From the NCBI GenBank assembly GCA_942490925.1, contig CALNYX010000017.1, forward strand, positions 930,001 through 994,000: a stretch of 64,000 nt of DNA. The letters run 5' to 3'. Source of the DNA: CALNYX01 sp942490925 (GTDB lineage Bacteria > Chlamydiota > Chlamydiia > Chlamydiales > JAAKFR01). The translations under genes and the position numbers were made by a program. The stretch's first letter is position 1. Each line of letters starts with the position of its first letter. A model generated the notes under the pieces. It was not told the origin of the DNA. It did not search any database and saw only the letters and a list, made by a program, of their open reading frames with translations. Shown in pieces: positions 18,741 through 26,553 of the stretch.

Positions 18741-20279
18741 ATGTTAAGACTTATTGCCACTATTATCCTTTTTCTCTCCTCAGCCCTTCATGCTGATATA
18801 CAAGCCATCCTTTTTGGCGCTGAAATTCCAGGTTCTCAATACTTTGCTGCCGATCTTGAAAAAAGAGGCTATGTCGTTGATCTCTCCTATGAAGTGAGTC
18901 CTGACTCTGTTATCTTACTCTCAGACACCTCAGATATCCTTGAAATGATCCCTTTTCAAGACATGCCAACACTCCTTGAAGAGCTTGTAGCTCATGGAAT
19001 TAACATCCCCTATCGCTATGTCTGTGTAGAAAATCATGAACTGTGGACAGAAGCTCTCGGCAATCCCCAAGACACACCTATCTTACTCATCTGTGGTGCT
19101 GGCTGTCATGCTCACTTCTGGAATGATTACATCTGCCAAAAACTCATACAACAAGGTTACTACGTCATTCGTTATGATCACCGAGACGTTGGACTTTCAT
19201 CCGCTTCGGATGAACCATATGATCTAGATGTCCTCGCTGAAGATGCTATTCAAATCATTGATGCTTACAATCTTGACAATGTACATTTAATTGGTCATTC
19301 GATGGGGGGATTCATTTCGCAACTTGTGGCTGCTCGCTATCCAGAAAGGATTGCAAGCCTCACATTGATTGGCACTGGCCCTGTAGGTCCAACTCGTCGA
19401 AATGAACAACCCATGACCGTCCAAGAAATTGCGACAGTCGCCCAAACCATGCATGTCATGTTTTCTCATGGACTGTCTGCTGACTTTGAAAAAACACACA
19501 TCGCTTTTCATTCAATTTGGGAACATCTTAGTGGTAATACACTTGTTGAGGCAAGCCTCACCTACCCCTATGTGCATGAAATGTACACACGCACGCGTCC
19601 TCACCATACTTCGGGCTATAGTCATTTTTCAGCCATCCAAAAGATGATCAAGACACTTGAGACACGGCGGGGCATTTTTGAATTCATCCAAGCTCCAGCG
19701 CTTATCATTCATGGAGCATTAGATCCATTGATCTTGCCCCAAAGGGGTGGCATTGCTTTACATGATGCCCTTCCTAACTCAGAGCTCCTTCTTATCCCTG
19801 AGATGGGACATGTTTTTTTCAACGAAACCCTTGAAGATCAAATCTTCACAACCTTTCTAAAATTTATGCAAAAACAACAAAGACCTCAAACAGTCGTCGG
19901 CCTACAACAACGCATCTCCTCTGGCACAGCATTTGAAGAGATCAAAAATCATTGGGAGCATTTTGAAACGGCTGACTTCCCGCTTGAAGAGAGAGGTGAT
20001 CTCGTTGCAATTTACTCTGATTATGAAGGGGATGAAACACAACCCTACAACCTAACTATTGGCTATTTTGTAGATGTTGATAAGGCTCCAGAGGGCTGGA
20101 CACTCAAACAGATCCCAGCAGCTAATTATGGACATATTCATGCTGACGGCCCCATTCCTGATAGCATTGTCTCGGCTTGGCAAAAAGTGTGGCAGAGTTC
20201 TTGGAATCGGAGTTTTCAATACGACTACGAAGTCTATGGTGAGCAAGGCATTGATCTCTATATTGGCGTCAACGCTTGA
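18741..20279 (+). CDS. Secreted alpha/beta hydrolase fused to a GyrI-like ligand-binding domain
   Basis: 512 residues with an N-terminal signal peptide (residues 1-18, cleaved near LHA-D). An unassigned ~95-residue segment follows. The alpha/beta hydrolase core spans ~110-370 with the oxyanion region CGAGCHAHFWNDY, the nucleophile elbow GHSMGGF (Ser near 197), an Asp in GALDPLI and the His in MGHVFF. The C-terminal ~130 residues (from about 380) resemble the GyrI/AraC effector-binding fold: VVGLQQRIS, YSDYEGDE, YTIGYFV-like strands, EQGIDLYIGV end. This combination in one exported protein is unusual. Esterase or lipase activity is inferred; the substrate is unknown. Confidence 0.72.
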   Translation: MLRLIATIILFLSSALHADIQAILFGAEIPGSQYFAADLEKRGYVVDLSYEVSPDSVILLSDTSDILEMIPFQDMPTLLEELVAHGINIPYRYVCVENHELWTEALGNPQDTPILLICGAGCHAHFWNDYICQKLIQQGYYVIRYDHRDVGLSSASDEPYDLDVLAEDAIQIIDAYNLDNVHLIGHSMGGFISQLVAARYPERIASLTLIGTGPVGPTRRNEQPMTVQEIATVAQTMHVMFSHGLSADFEKTHIAFHSIWEHLSGNTLVEASLTYPYVHEMYTRTRPHHTSGYSHFSAIQKMIKTLETRRGIFEFIQAPALIIHGALDPLILPQRGGIALHDALPNSELLLIPEMGHVFFNETLEDQIFTTFLKFMQKQQRPQTVVGLQQRISSGTAFEEIKNHWEHFETADFPLEERGDLVAIYSDYEGDETQPYNLTIGYFVDVDKAPEGWTLKQIPAANYGHIHADGPIPDSIVSAWQKVWQSSWNRSFQYDYEVYGEQGIDLYIGVNA

Positions 20280-22220
20280 CTAACGAGGACGCGTCGTAAT
20301 CCTCTCGTAAGCTGCCATGACAATTTTGTGTAACATCTCTGAGTACTCAATATTGGCGAAACCTGCCATATAATTGAGTTTGCCATCCCAACACCATCCT
20401 GGGTTTGGATTGACCTCTAGAAGTTTGATTCTACCTTGAGCATCTTTCCTAAAATCAAACCGCGCATAATCACGACATCCTAAACGCTCAAAAAGCTGGC
20501 ATGAACTATCGGTTAGAATCCGAAGTTCTTCTTCAGTAAGCTGCGCCTGCTTGTAACTAATGTGATTCCAATAAGGTGAGTCAGGTAACCATTTGGATTC
20601 ATAGGAGAGGATACGCGGAAGCTTCTTAGAAAGGCGGCTATAGTCGACTTCAAGGATAGGGAGCACCTCAAAGTTGAGGGTATTTCCAATAACCCCTACA
20701 CTATATTCAGTGCCAGATAGAAATTCTTGGATCAAAATCGGTACGTTGGGCACAAGCGTTTTAAGTCGATCATAGTAATTGAGAAGCTCATCAGCATTGT
20801 GAACCACAGCTTGTTGCAAAATTCCAATTGAGCTGTCCCCATTTGCAGGTTTTAGAAATGCGGGAAAATTGTTTGGAAGTGCTGCAGAAGAATTATTCGG
20901 ATCAATCCAAATCTCATCAGGAACCAGAATTTCTAATGATTGCGCCACCGTGCGCGTCAGGGATTTATCATAGCATGCTGCTAAACAAGCAGGCCCGGCT
21001 CCTGAATAGGGGATATTGAGCATTTCCAAAAGAGCTGGAAGGTGTAATTCTTTTGTTGCGTCATTATAAAACCCCTCATCGCAAAGATTAAATACAAAGG
21101 TTGGAGGTGACTTGCTAAGAGATCTAATCAGTGATTGATGGTTATCAAGGTAGGTAAATTTAAAATCCAGTAGATGTCCAAGCGCCTCTTTGAGGTTATT
21201 GATTGTTACAAAGTCCTCTTCATTAAATTGCCCCTCTTTTTTGACCATATCCGGCAACGAGGGATCTCCCATAAGGACAGTACAGGCAATTTTTTTCTTT
21301 GCTAAATGTGGTTGTTGTAGAATTTTTTTAGGTGCTCGGGCTTTGAGGGTCACCCGATGTGCCATCATACCTAAGTCTTGCTCCCTTGAGGAGAGAGAAA
21401 TGACATTATCCAAAAACTCAATTTCATAAAATCCTGCGCGCTCTAGCAATGCTTGAAGGCTTTTATAGCAATAAAGTCGTTCTGCATAAAATTGATCGGC
21501 GATTACCCCTTTATCAACCTCTATCACCACCTCTCTACAAATGAGCCGAGTACAATCCTCCGAGAGATGACGCTCCCGACAGACTAAAAGAGACTGATCT
21601 ATCCACTCCCAACTGCGTGGTTGGTAGTTATTTTGAATCCATTCACCGTTAGTTACATCTAAATAGATGGCTCCTTGAGAAGTGAGGATACGATTCACCT
21701 CTTGAAGCACCTTGAGATCATCGTCCTCATGTTCAAAATATCCGAATGAATTGCCTAAAAGAGTGACGATATCAATCGAGCAAGAAGGCAATCGTAATTT
21801 TCGTGCATCACCCTCAGAGAAGCGCGTATAATGAGAGACTTCCTGAGAACGAGCTCGAGAACGTGCTAATCGAATCAAATAGCGAGAACGGTCAATTCCA
21901 CTGAGTTGTCTATAGCCCCGCTTTGCCAACTCCAAAATATGCCGTCCTTGACCACAACATAAGTCTAGGAGCTTGTGCGACTCAGTGGCACCTGTAGCCT
22001 TAATGATGCTATCCACTTCATTTTTTGTGTTTTCATCATTTTCAACTACGTCAGCATCAGTCTTAAGATACAGGGAATTGAATAGATCACGCCACCATTC
22101 GGTAGGAAGATGTTTCTCAAGATCAGCAATGGGGCCCAAACAGTTTGAAGAAATTGCGCCTTTTCCAAGGTCGATTGGTTTAACTAAAGTAGATCCATTT
22201 TTATTTTTCATATTACCCAT
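20280..22220 (-). CDS. Fusion of SAM methyltransferase and D-Ala-D-Ala-ligase-like ATP-grasp enzyme
   Basis: 646 residues (ATG 22220; a second ATG three codons later is possible). N-terminal ~35-290: class I methyltransferase with LLDLCCGQGRHILELAKRG (SAM motif I) and GDARKLRLP. C-terminal ~305-640: ATP-grasp ligase of the Ddl superfamily with VFNLCDEGF, LEMLNIPYSGAGPACLAACYDKSLT, FLKPANGDSSIGI, ILIQEFLSGTEYSVGV and the metal-binding KLLEVNPNPGW. This is not the housekeeping Ddl, which is normally fused to MurC in chlamydiae. It may make and modify a peptide-like product; that is inference. It converges with the hydrolase gene with no gap. Confidence 0.78.
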   Translation of the reverse strand: MGNMKNKNGSTLVKPIDLGKGAISSNCLGPIADLEKHLPTEWWRDLFNSLYLKTDADVVENDENTKNEVDSIIKATGATESHKLLDLCCGQGRHILELAKRGYRQLSGIDRSRYLIRLARSRARSQEVSHYTRFSEGDARKLRLPSCSIDIVTLLGNSFGYFEHEDDDLKVLQEVNRILTSQGAIYLDVTNGEWIQNNYQPRSWEWIDQSLLVCRERHLSEDCTRLICREVVIEVDKGVIADQFYAERLYCYKSLQALLERAGFYEIEFLDNVISLSSREQDLGMMAHRVTLKARAPKKILQQPHLAKKKIACTVLMGDPSLPDMVKKEGQFNEEDFVTINNLKEALGHLLDFKFTYLDNHQSLIRSLSKSPPTFVFNLCDEGFYNDATKELHLPALLEMLNIPYSGAGPACLAACYDKSLTRTVAQSLEILVPDEIWIDPNNSSAALPNNFPAFLKPANGDSSIGILQQAVVHNADELLNYYDRLKTLVPNVPILIQEFLSGTEYSVGVIGNTLNFEVLPILEVDYSRLSKKLPRILSYESKWLPDSPYWNHISYKQAQLTEEELRILTDSSCQLFERLGCRDYARFDFRKDAQGRIKLLEVNPNPGWCWDGKLNYMAGFANIEYSEMLHKIVMAAYERITTRPR

Positions 22221-22307
22221 TTGTATGACTCAAAACAGGAGCAATATTCTTTTCGAATTTCAGAATTTTTGCAATAGAATTGCAAATTTCAGCAAAAAAA
22301 GGGAAGC

Positions 22308-24014
22308 CTATCGATTAAGAGTCTGGATCAACACAGAAGCTGCGATCATTCGTAGGTTTTGTGAGGGCTCTTTGAGCCGCTCAATCAAAAATGGAATTGC
22401 CTCTTTATCCCCAATTCGCCCAAGTGACTCGAGAATTTTGATCTTCAACATCCGATCTGCCTGTGGATAAACCTCTAGAAGCACCGGAAGTGCTGAAGGA
22501 TCACGTCCCCAGGTTGCTAACACAAGTGCAGCATCCAGCCGAATCTCTTTATCCGGATCATCCAAAATCTCTTTTACAAGCTCAATAGCTGTCTCATCCC
22601 CTTCTCCAAGAAGAGTTTCAGCGGCAAGTCCAGTCACCCCATAACGACGCTCTTTCAAAAACTCTTTGATCGCGTCATGCGCTCCTGGGTAATCCAAAAT
22701 AGCGAGCATGTTGATCATCTCAAGGCGCACTGACTGATTGACCACTTCAGGGTAGTTAGGAATCCCAGGTTTATGGCTCAACCGACTGCGCATCAATGGT
22801 GAAAAAATCCCTTCATCAAGCATCCATCGCTCTTTATGCTCTTTGAGCAAGTGATCTAAAATTTCACATGCTTGTGTGCAGTTCACGCGCTGTCCAACTA
22901 AGGCAAGCGCTAAATTAGCCTGTACATAAGGATCGGTTGTTTTTTCTAAAAAGCTCAGAGCGGCATGGATACCATGTACACCAGACGCTGCAATTGCTGA
23001 GGCAGCAAACGCGCGCACTTCCTCTTTCTCGTGAAAAATCCAACGAGCAAATGCCACTTCAGCTTCTCGTCTTTGGTGCAAAAGCAACACCCAACTGGCG
23101 CAAACACCAACATAAGGATCAAGCGCATTAGTCAAAGGGCGTACATAATCAGCAACAGCACGGCCGCTAAATGTGTCGACTTGTAACAGACCAATGGCGC
23201 GCAATGCTGCAGCTGCAACTTGCGGATTGGTGTCATAGATCAAGCGAAAAAGGATGTCAGACTGCTCTTTGAGTGCAAATTTCGCAATCGCCTCGCAAGC
23301 GAGAAGGCGTAAGCCTGCTTTTTTATCTGCCGCTAACACTTCAAGTTTTTCGCGATCGACAGATTCAGAAACTTGTAAGATCGCTTGAATTGCTGCCACA
23401 CGTTCTTCAGAGGTCACTTTTTTGTCTTCAATGACGAGCAAAAGTGGTTCATAGAGATGCTGCATACGCAAGGCGCCGATTGCTTTCATCACTTCGATAC
23501 GCACCTCTGGACGTCTCTCCTCATAGAAAAGGCGTTCAATTTCATCTGCAAGAGGCTTGTCACGAAACAGAGCGCTGAGCTGCACCGAAATGGAGCGGAT
23601 GTGAGTATTTGAATCACGCAATCCCATCTTCAGAAATTCAATGGCATAGGCATCTTGTGTGAGAGCCGCTGCAATAATACTGATCAAACGGGCTGAAAGC
23701 GTGTGGGCCTGTTTCCCTTGACGCATCACTCCCCAGCACATCTCCTCGAGCACTTGACTCGCTGTTGCTTTATCTGGAAAGAGCGCGTGAAACTGCCCCC
23801 AAACACGCATCATCTCAGCGTAATCTCCAGTGCCTGACAATGCTTTGATTAACATCTCATAGCTCTGAGGTCGATCGGGGTAGGATTCAACAGCTCGCCT
23901 AGCTTCTGCAACAGCAAGCACTGCATCTCCTACTTTTATATTGGCATAGACGCGTCGTAGATCTGTTTGAAAAGAAGCGAATAAAGAGATCGAAAGTAGA
24001 AGATTAATGATCAC
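22308..24014 (-). CDS. HEAT-repeat protein
   Basis: 568 residues with a short hydrophobic N-terminus that may be a signal peptide, a TPR-like start (residues ~20-75) and then about ten HEAT-type helical pairs, e.g. KKAGLRLLACEAIAKFAL, PEVRIEVMKAIGAL and DKEIRLDAALVLATWG. Such solenoids bind proteins; no enzymatic motif is visible. It overlaps the isochorismatase gene by 11 bp, so it is the last member of the MYG1-HIT-isochorismatase operon. Localisation (periplasm or cytoplasm) is uncertain. Confidence 0.8.
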   Translation of the reverse strand: MIINLLLSISLFASFQTDLRRVYANIKVGDAVLAVAEARRAVESYPDRPQSYEMLIKALSGTGDYAEMMRVWGQFHALFPDKATASQVLEEMCWGVMRQGKQAHTLSARLISIIAAALTQDAYAIEFLKMGLRDSNTHIRSISVQLSALFRDKPLADEIERLFYEERRPEVRIEVMKAIGALRMQHLYEPLLLVIEDKKVTSEERVAAIQAILQVSESVDREKLEVLAADKKAGLRLLACEAIAKFALKEQSDILFRLIYDTNPQVAAAALRAIGLLQVDTFSGRAVADYVRPLTNALDPYVGVCASWVLLLHQRREAEVAFARWIFHEKEEVRAFAASAIAASGVHGIHAALSFLEKTTDPYVQANLALALVGQRVNCTQACEILDHLLKEHKERWMLDEGIFSPLMRSRLSHKPGIPNYPEVVNQSVRLEMINMLAILDYPGAHDAIKEFLKERRYGVTGLAAETLLGEGDETAIELVKEILDDPDKEIRLDAALVLATWGRDPSALPVLLEVYPQADRMLKIKILESLGRIGDKEAIPFLIERLKEPSQNLRMIAASVLIQTLNR

Positions 24015-24543
24015 GTTTCACCAGGGGGAGTAGCTTTTTAAATTCAGCAGAAGAAGCATCTTTTACAAGCTCATAAATAATGGTTTCACAGCTCGATATC
24101 CGCACGCCCATCTCCTTGAGTTCTCCAATAGCTGTTGAAAAATCAAACAGAGAACGGGAACTGACAGCATCGTTCAGGACAATCACTTTCTTTCCATCGG
24201 CCAATAGATCTCTCGCCGTTTGTAAAACACAAATATGCGCCTCGATTCCAACTAAAATCCACGTATCTGAAAGTGATCTAACTTTTTCACGGATTTCTGG
24301 ATCTAGGTAGCCTGAAAACGTCGTCTTGCTATAGACGGGTTGGTTTTTTGGGAGACGATCTAAAATCGGTTTGACCGTATTACCAAGTCCTTGAGGATAC
24401 TGCTCAGTGACAACAAGTGGGAGCTCAAGAATTTGAGAAGCTTCGAGAAAAAAACAGAGAGCCTCCAAAACCTCGCATGAACGATCGATGCGTGGGAAAA
24501 GACGTTCTTGAACATCAACGATCCAGAGTGCTGGTTTGCTCAT
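24004..24543 (-). CDS. Isochorismatase-family cysteine hydrolase
   Basis: 179 residues with the family triad: Asp in LWIVDVQERLF, Lys in YSKTTFSGY, and nucleophilic Cys in VGIEAHICVLQTARDL. Likely a nicotinamidase-like or ycaC-like amidase acting in the cytoplasm; the substrate cannot be predicted. Its start overlaps the HIT gene stop as ATGA. Confidence 0.85.
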   Translation of the reverse strand: MSKPALWIVDVQERLFPRIDRSCEVLEALCFFLEASQILELPLVVTEQYPQGLGNTVKPILDRLPKNQPVYSKTTFSGYLDPEIREKVRSLSDTWILVGIEAHICVLQTARDLLADGKKVIVLNDAVSSRSLFDFSTAIGELKEMGVRISSCETIIYELVKDASSAEFKKLLPLVKRDH

Positions 24544-24878
24544 CCCATACCTCCTAGCGCTTTCCCTCCTAACAGATGGAAATGCAGGTGAAAAATGGTC
24601 TGCCCGGCATGCATCCCATTATTTACAAGCAGACGATATCCCCCTTCTACAAGGTTAAACTGCTCAGCTAACTTCTGCGCAACTGCAGTGATCTCACCAA
24701 GAAGAGGAAAATCTTGTTTCTGCATCGACTGTAGATCAGGAATCACTTTTTTGGGAATAATCAAAAGATGAACAGGAGCTTTCGGGTACTTATCTTCAAT
24801 TGCAATGATCTGCTCATTTTCAAATACAATTTTGGCAGGTAGTTCACGCTCAATGATCTTCTCAAATAGAGTTTTCAT
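24540..24878 (-). CDS. HIT-family nucleotide-binding protein (HinT-like)
   Basis: 112 residues, single HIT domain. The histidine triad reads TIFHLHFHLLGG near the C-terminus and the N-terminus has KIIERELPAKIVFE. HinT-type enzymes hydrolyse AMP-lysine or related phosphoramidates. It overlaps the MYG1 gene by 17 bp. A HIT gene beside a MYG1-type gene is an arrangement I recall from Chlamydia trachomatis. Confidence 0.9.
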   Translation of the reverse strand: MKTLFEKIIERELPAKIVFENEQIIAIEDKYPKAPVHLLIIPKKVIPDLQSMQKQDFPLLGEITAVAQKLAEQFNLVEGGYRLLVNNGMHAGQTIFHLHFHLLGGKALGGMG

Positions 24879-25743
24879 CTAATACAATCTCCAAGGCACG
24901 CATCGCGTCCTCTTTTGTTTCCCACACAGAAGTAAAACGCCCTTTATGACAGAAGATCGCTCCATCAAGCCCTGATGCCTTTTGTAAATCTCCATTCAGT
25001 AGACCCGCCCATTTCTCTGGAAGTGGAACACGCACTTCCATCCGATGTTCATAGTCAGGAGGAATTCCACGCAGCTTCCAGTGATTTTGTGCAGGCATAA
25101 TGATGAAAAGGGCTGGATGCTCTTTACCATTGAGCGCAAAAAAACTCTCGACCCATGGAATTGCCTGCTCAAAAAAGAGACACGTGCGATCGCGCTCCAT
25201 CACTTTTTTGACAATCTTTCGACACTGTTTGTTGTAACGAAAACGCTCCAAGATTCGCGTTAGATGACCCACAGTAAACTGAAGCGCCTGATGAAACAAC
25301 TGATCCATTTCTTCATCTGAGGCTTCATAAGAAGTTGGTGCAAAGTTCGCAATAATATGAGAAAAAGTGCAGTAACCTGAGAGCTGGGGAGAACGTCCAT
25401 TGTCATGTTCATCGACACCACGCACAAGCGAGGTATTAAATAGCTGGTACTCTTCACGATCGATTTTCTTTTGATCTCTCAAGTAGAGAAGGACCATGCC
25501 AGCACTGCTCATCGGTCCTTGATAACTCACTTGATGATGGTCAAACAGCTTTTGCTTAGGTTCATAGATCCCACCAACATCACAAACATACTCACACGTT
25601 TCCAATATTTTCGGATCACGCGTTCTGACAATTTTAGTTTCATCGACTAAATCAAAGAGTACAAGAAGCGCGCATGCAGTCACTTCATCTGCATGAAAAA
25701 CCCCGCTATGAATGCCTAAACTTTTGGAAATCTTACTCATCAA
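24862..25743 (-). CDS. MYG1 family protein (UPF0160, DHH-like phosphoesterase/exonuclease)
   Basis: 293 residues. Metal-binding motifs of the MYG1/DHH-like fold are visible: GIHSGVFHADEVTACALL, CDVGGIYEP and FDHHQVSYQGPMSSAGMVLL. MYG1 of eukaryotes is an RNA exonuclease; bacterial members are uncharacterised. It is the first gene of a four-gene minus-strand operon; upstream lies a 170-bp gap with paired repeats. Confidence 0.85.
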   Translation of the reverse strand: MMSKISKSLGIHSGVFHADEVTACALLVLFDLVDETKIVRTRDPKILETCEYVCDVGGIYEPKQKLFDHHQVSYQGPMSSAGMVLLYLRDQKKIDREEYQLFNTSLVRGVDEHDNGRSPQLSGYCTFSHIIANFAPTSYEASDEEMDQLFHQALQFTVGHLTRILERFRYNKQCRKIVKKVMERDRTCLFFEQAIPWVESFFALNGKEHPALFIIMPAQNHWKLRGIPPDYEHRMEVRVPLPEKWAGLLNGDLQKASGLDGAIFCHKGRFTSVWETKEDAMRALEIVLDENSI

Positions 25744-25801
25744 TCTTCAAATTAATCCTTCAGTATGAAAGTTCTCTACATATTTTGACAAGCAGAAAGA
25801 A

Positions 25802-25868
25802 GTTATAAACAACTTGTTGACAGAGTTTTTCTGAGAGGAACTTGAAAACATCAACAAGTTATAAACAA
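25802..25868. repeat. Interlocked direct and inverted repeats in the gap upstream of the MYG1 operon
   Basis: The 11-mer GTTATAAACAA occurs at 25802-25812 and again at 25858-25868, and between them ACTTGTTGA (25812-25820) is matched by its reverse complement TCAACAAGT (25851-25859). The two halves therefore form a 9-bp stem with a 30-base spacer flanked by direct repeats. It lies upstream of the MYG1 start (25743) and downstream of the histidine phosphatase stop region, where promoter or operator function is plausible but unproven. Confidence 0.5.
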
Positions 25869-25914
25869 TGATCCCACATTTATTACCAAGAGACCGAAAA
25901 ACCGTGGCGTACAT

Positions 25915-26487
25915 TTAGCGAATGTGAGCTGTATTGTTCCAACATTTCAGACAGCGACTCTCTCTTTCAAACCCTAAGATTGAAAGAGATGCAGTTGATA
26001 ACGCTAAATGTTTACCATAGCGTGCTCCAAGCTCAATCCACATTGCACCGATAACACGAGAGATATGGCCACTTGAGAAGAGTAGAACTCTTCCTTCGAG
26101 TTTTAGCAAGCGATCGATAAAAGGTTGTACACGAGCTTCAATTTGCTCGACACTCTCTCCACCAGGAGAGGGGAAATCAAAGACATTCCACCCTGGATTT
26201 TTTTCGCGGATTTCAGGAGTTGTGAGACCTTCATACTCTCCATAACGCCATTCGAAAAGAGCATCGTCGATTTCAAAACTATGGCCGACGATTTCAGCAG
26301 TCTGCTTAGCCCGTTTCAATGAACTTGAGAAAACAGCATCAAACCTCAGACCTTCAAGAGCTTGCTTAAGACCTTGCGCCTCTTTTATTCCAGATTCGGT
26401 CAGCTCAAGGTCTGTAAAACTTGTATGCTGTCCAGAGTGAGACCAAGCAGTTTCTCCATGTCGACAGAGGTAGATTTCAAGATTCAT
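25915..26487 (-). CDS. Histidine phosphatase family protein (phosphoglycerate mutase-like)
   Basis: 190 residues. The phospho-acceptor motif LCRHGETAWS is at residues 6-15 and the second catalytic His is in FSSGHISRVIGA near 140. Length and layout match cofactor-dependent mutase-like phosphatases of the CobC/GpmB branch; the substrate is unknown. It stands alone between gaps and is divergent from the large LOG-like gene. Confidence 0.88.
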   Translation of the reverse strand: MNLEIYLCRHGETAWSHSGQHTSFTDLELTESGIKEAQGLKQALEGLRFDAVFSSSLKRAKQTAEIVGHSFEIDDALFEWRYGEYEGLTTPEIREKNPGWNVFDFPSPGGESVEQIEARVQPFIDRLLKLEGRVLLFSSGHISRVIGAMWIELGARYGKHLALSTASLSILGFERESRCLKCWNNTAHIR

Positions 26488-26553
26488 AGCCTCACGTTAC
26501 AACTGTCTAATTTTTTTTTCGACAGAATTCAGCCAATTCGCTACGTTTAGAGG

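Noticed and set aside
25858..25868. TTATAAACA motifs as DnaA boxes of an origin
   Set aside because: They differ from the DnaA consensus at a key base, only two are present, and no origin-associated genes (dnaA, parAB) lie nearby.
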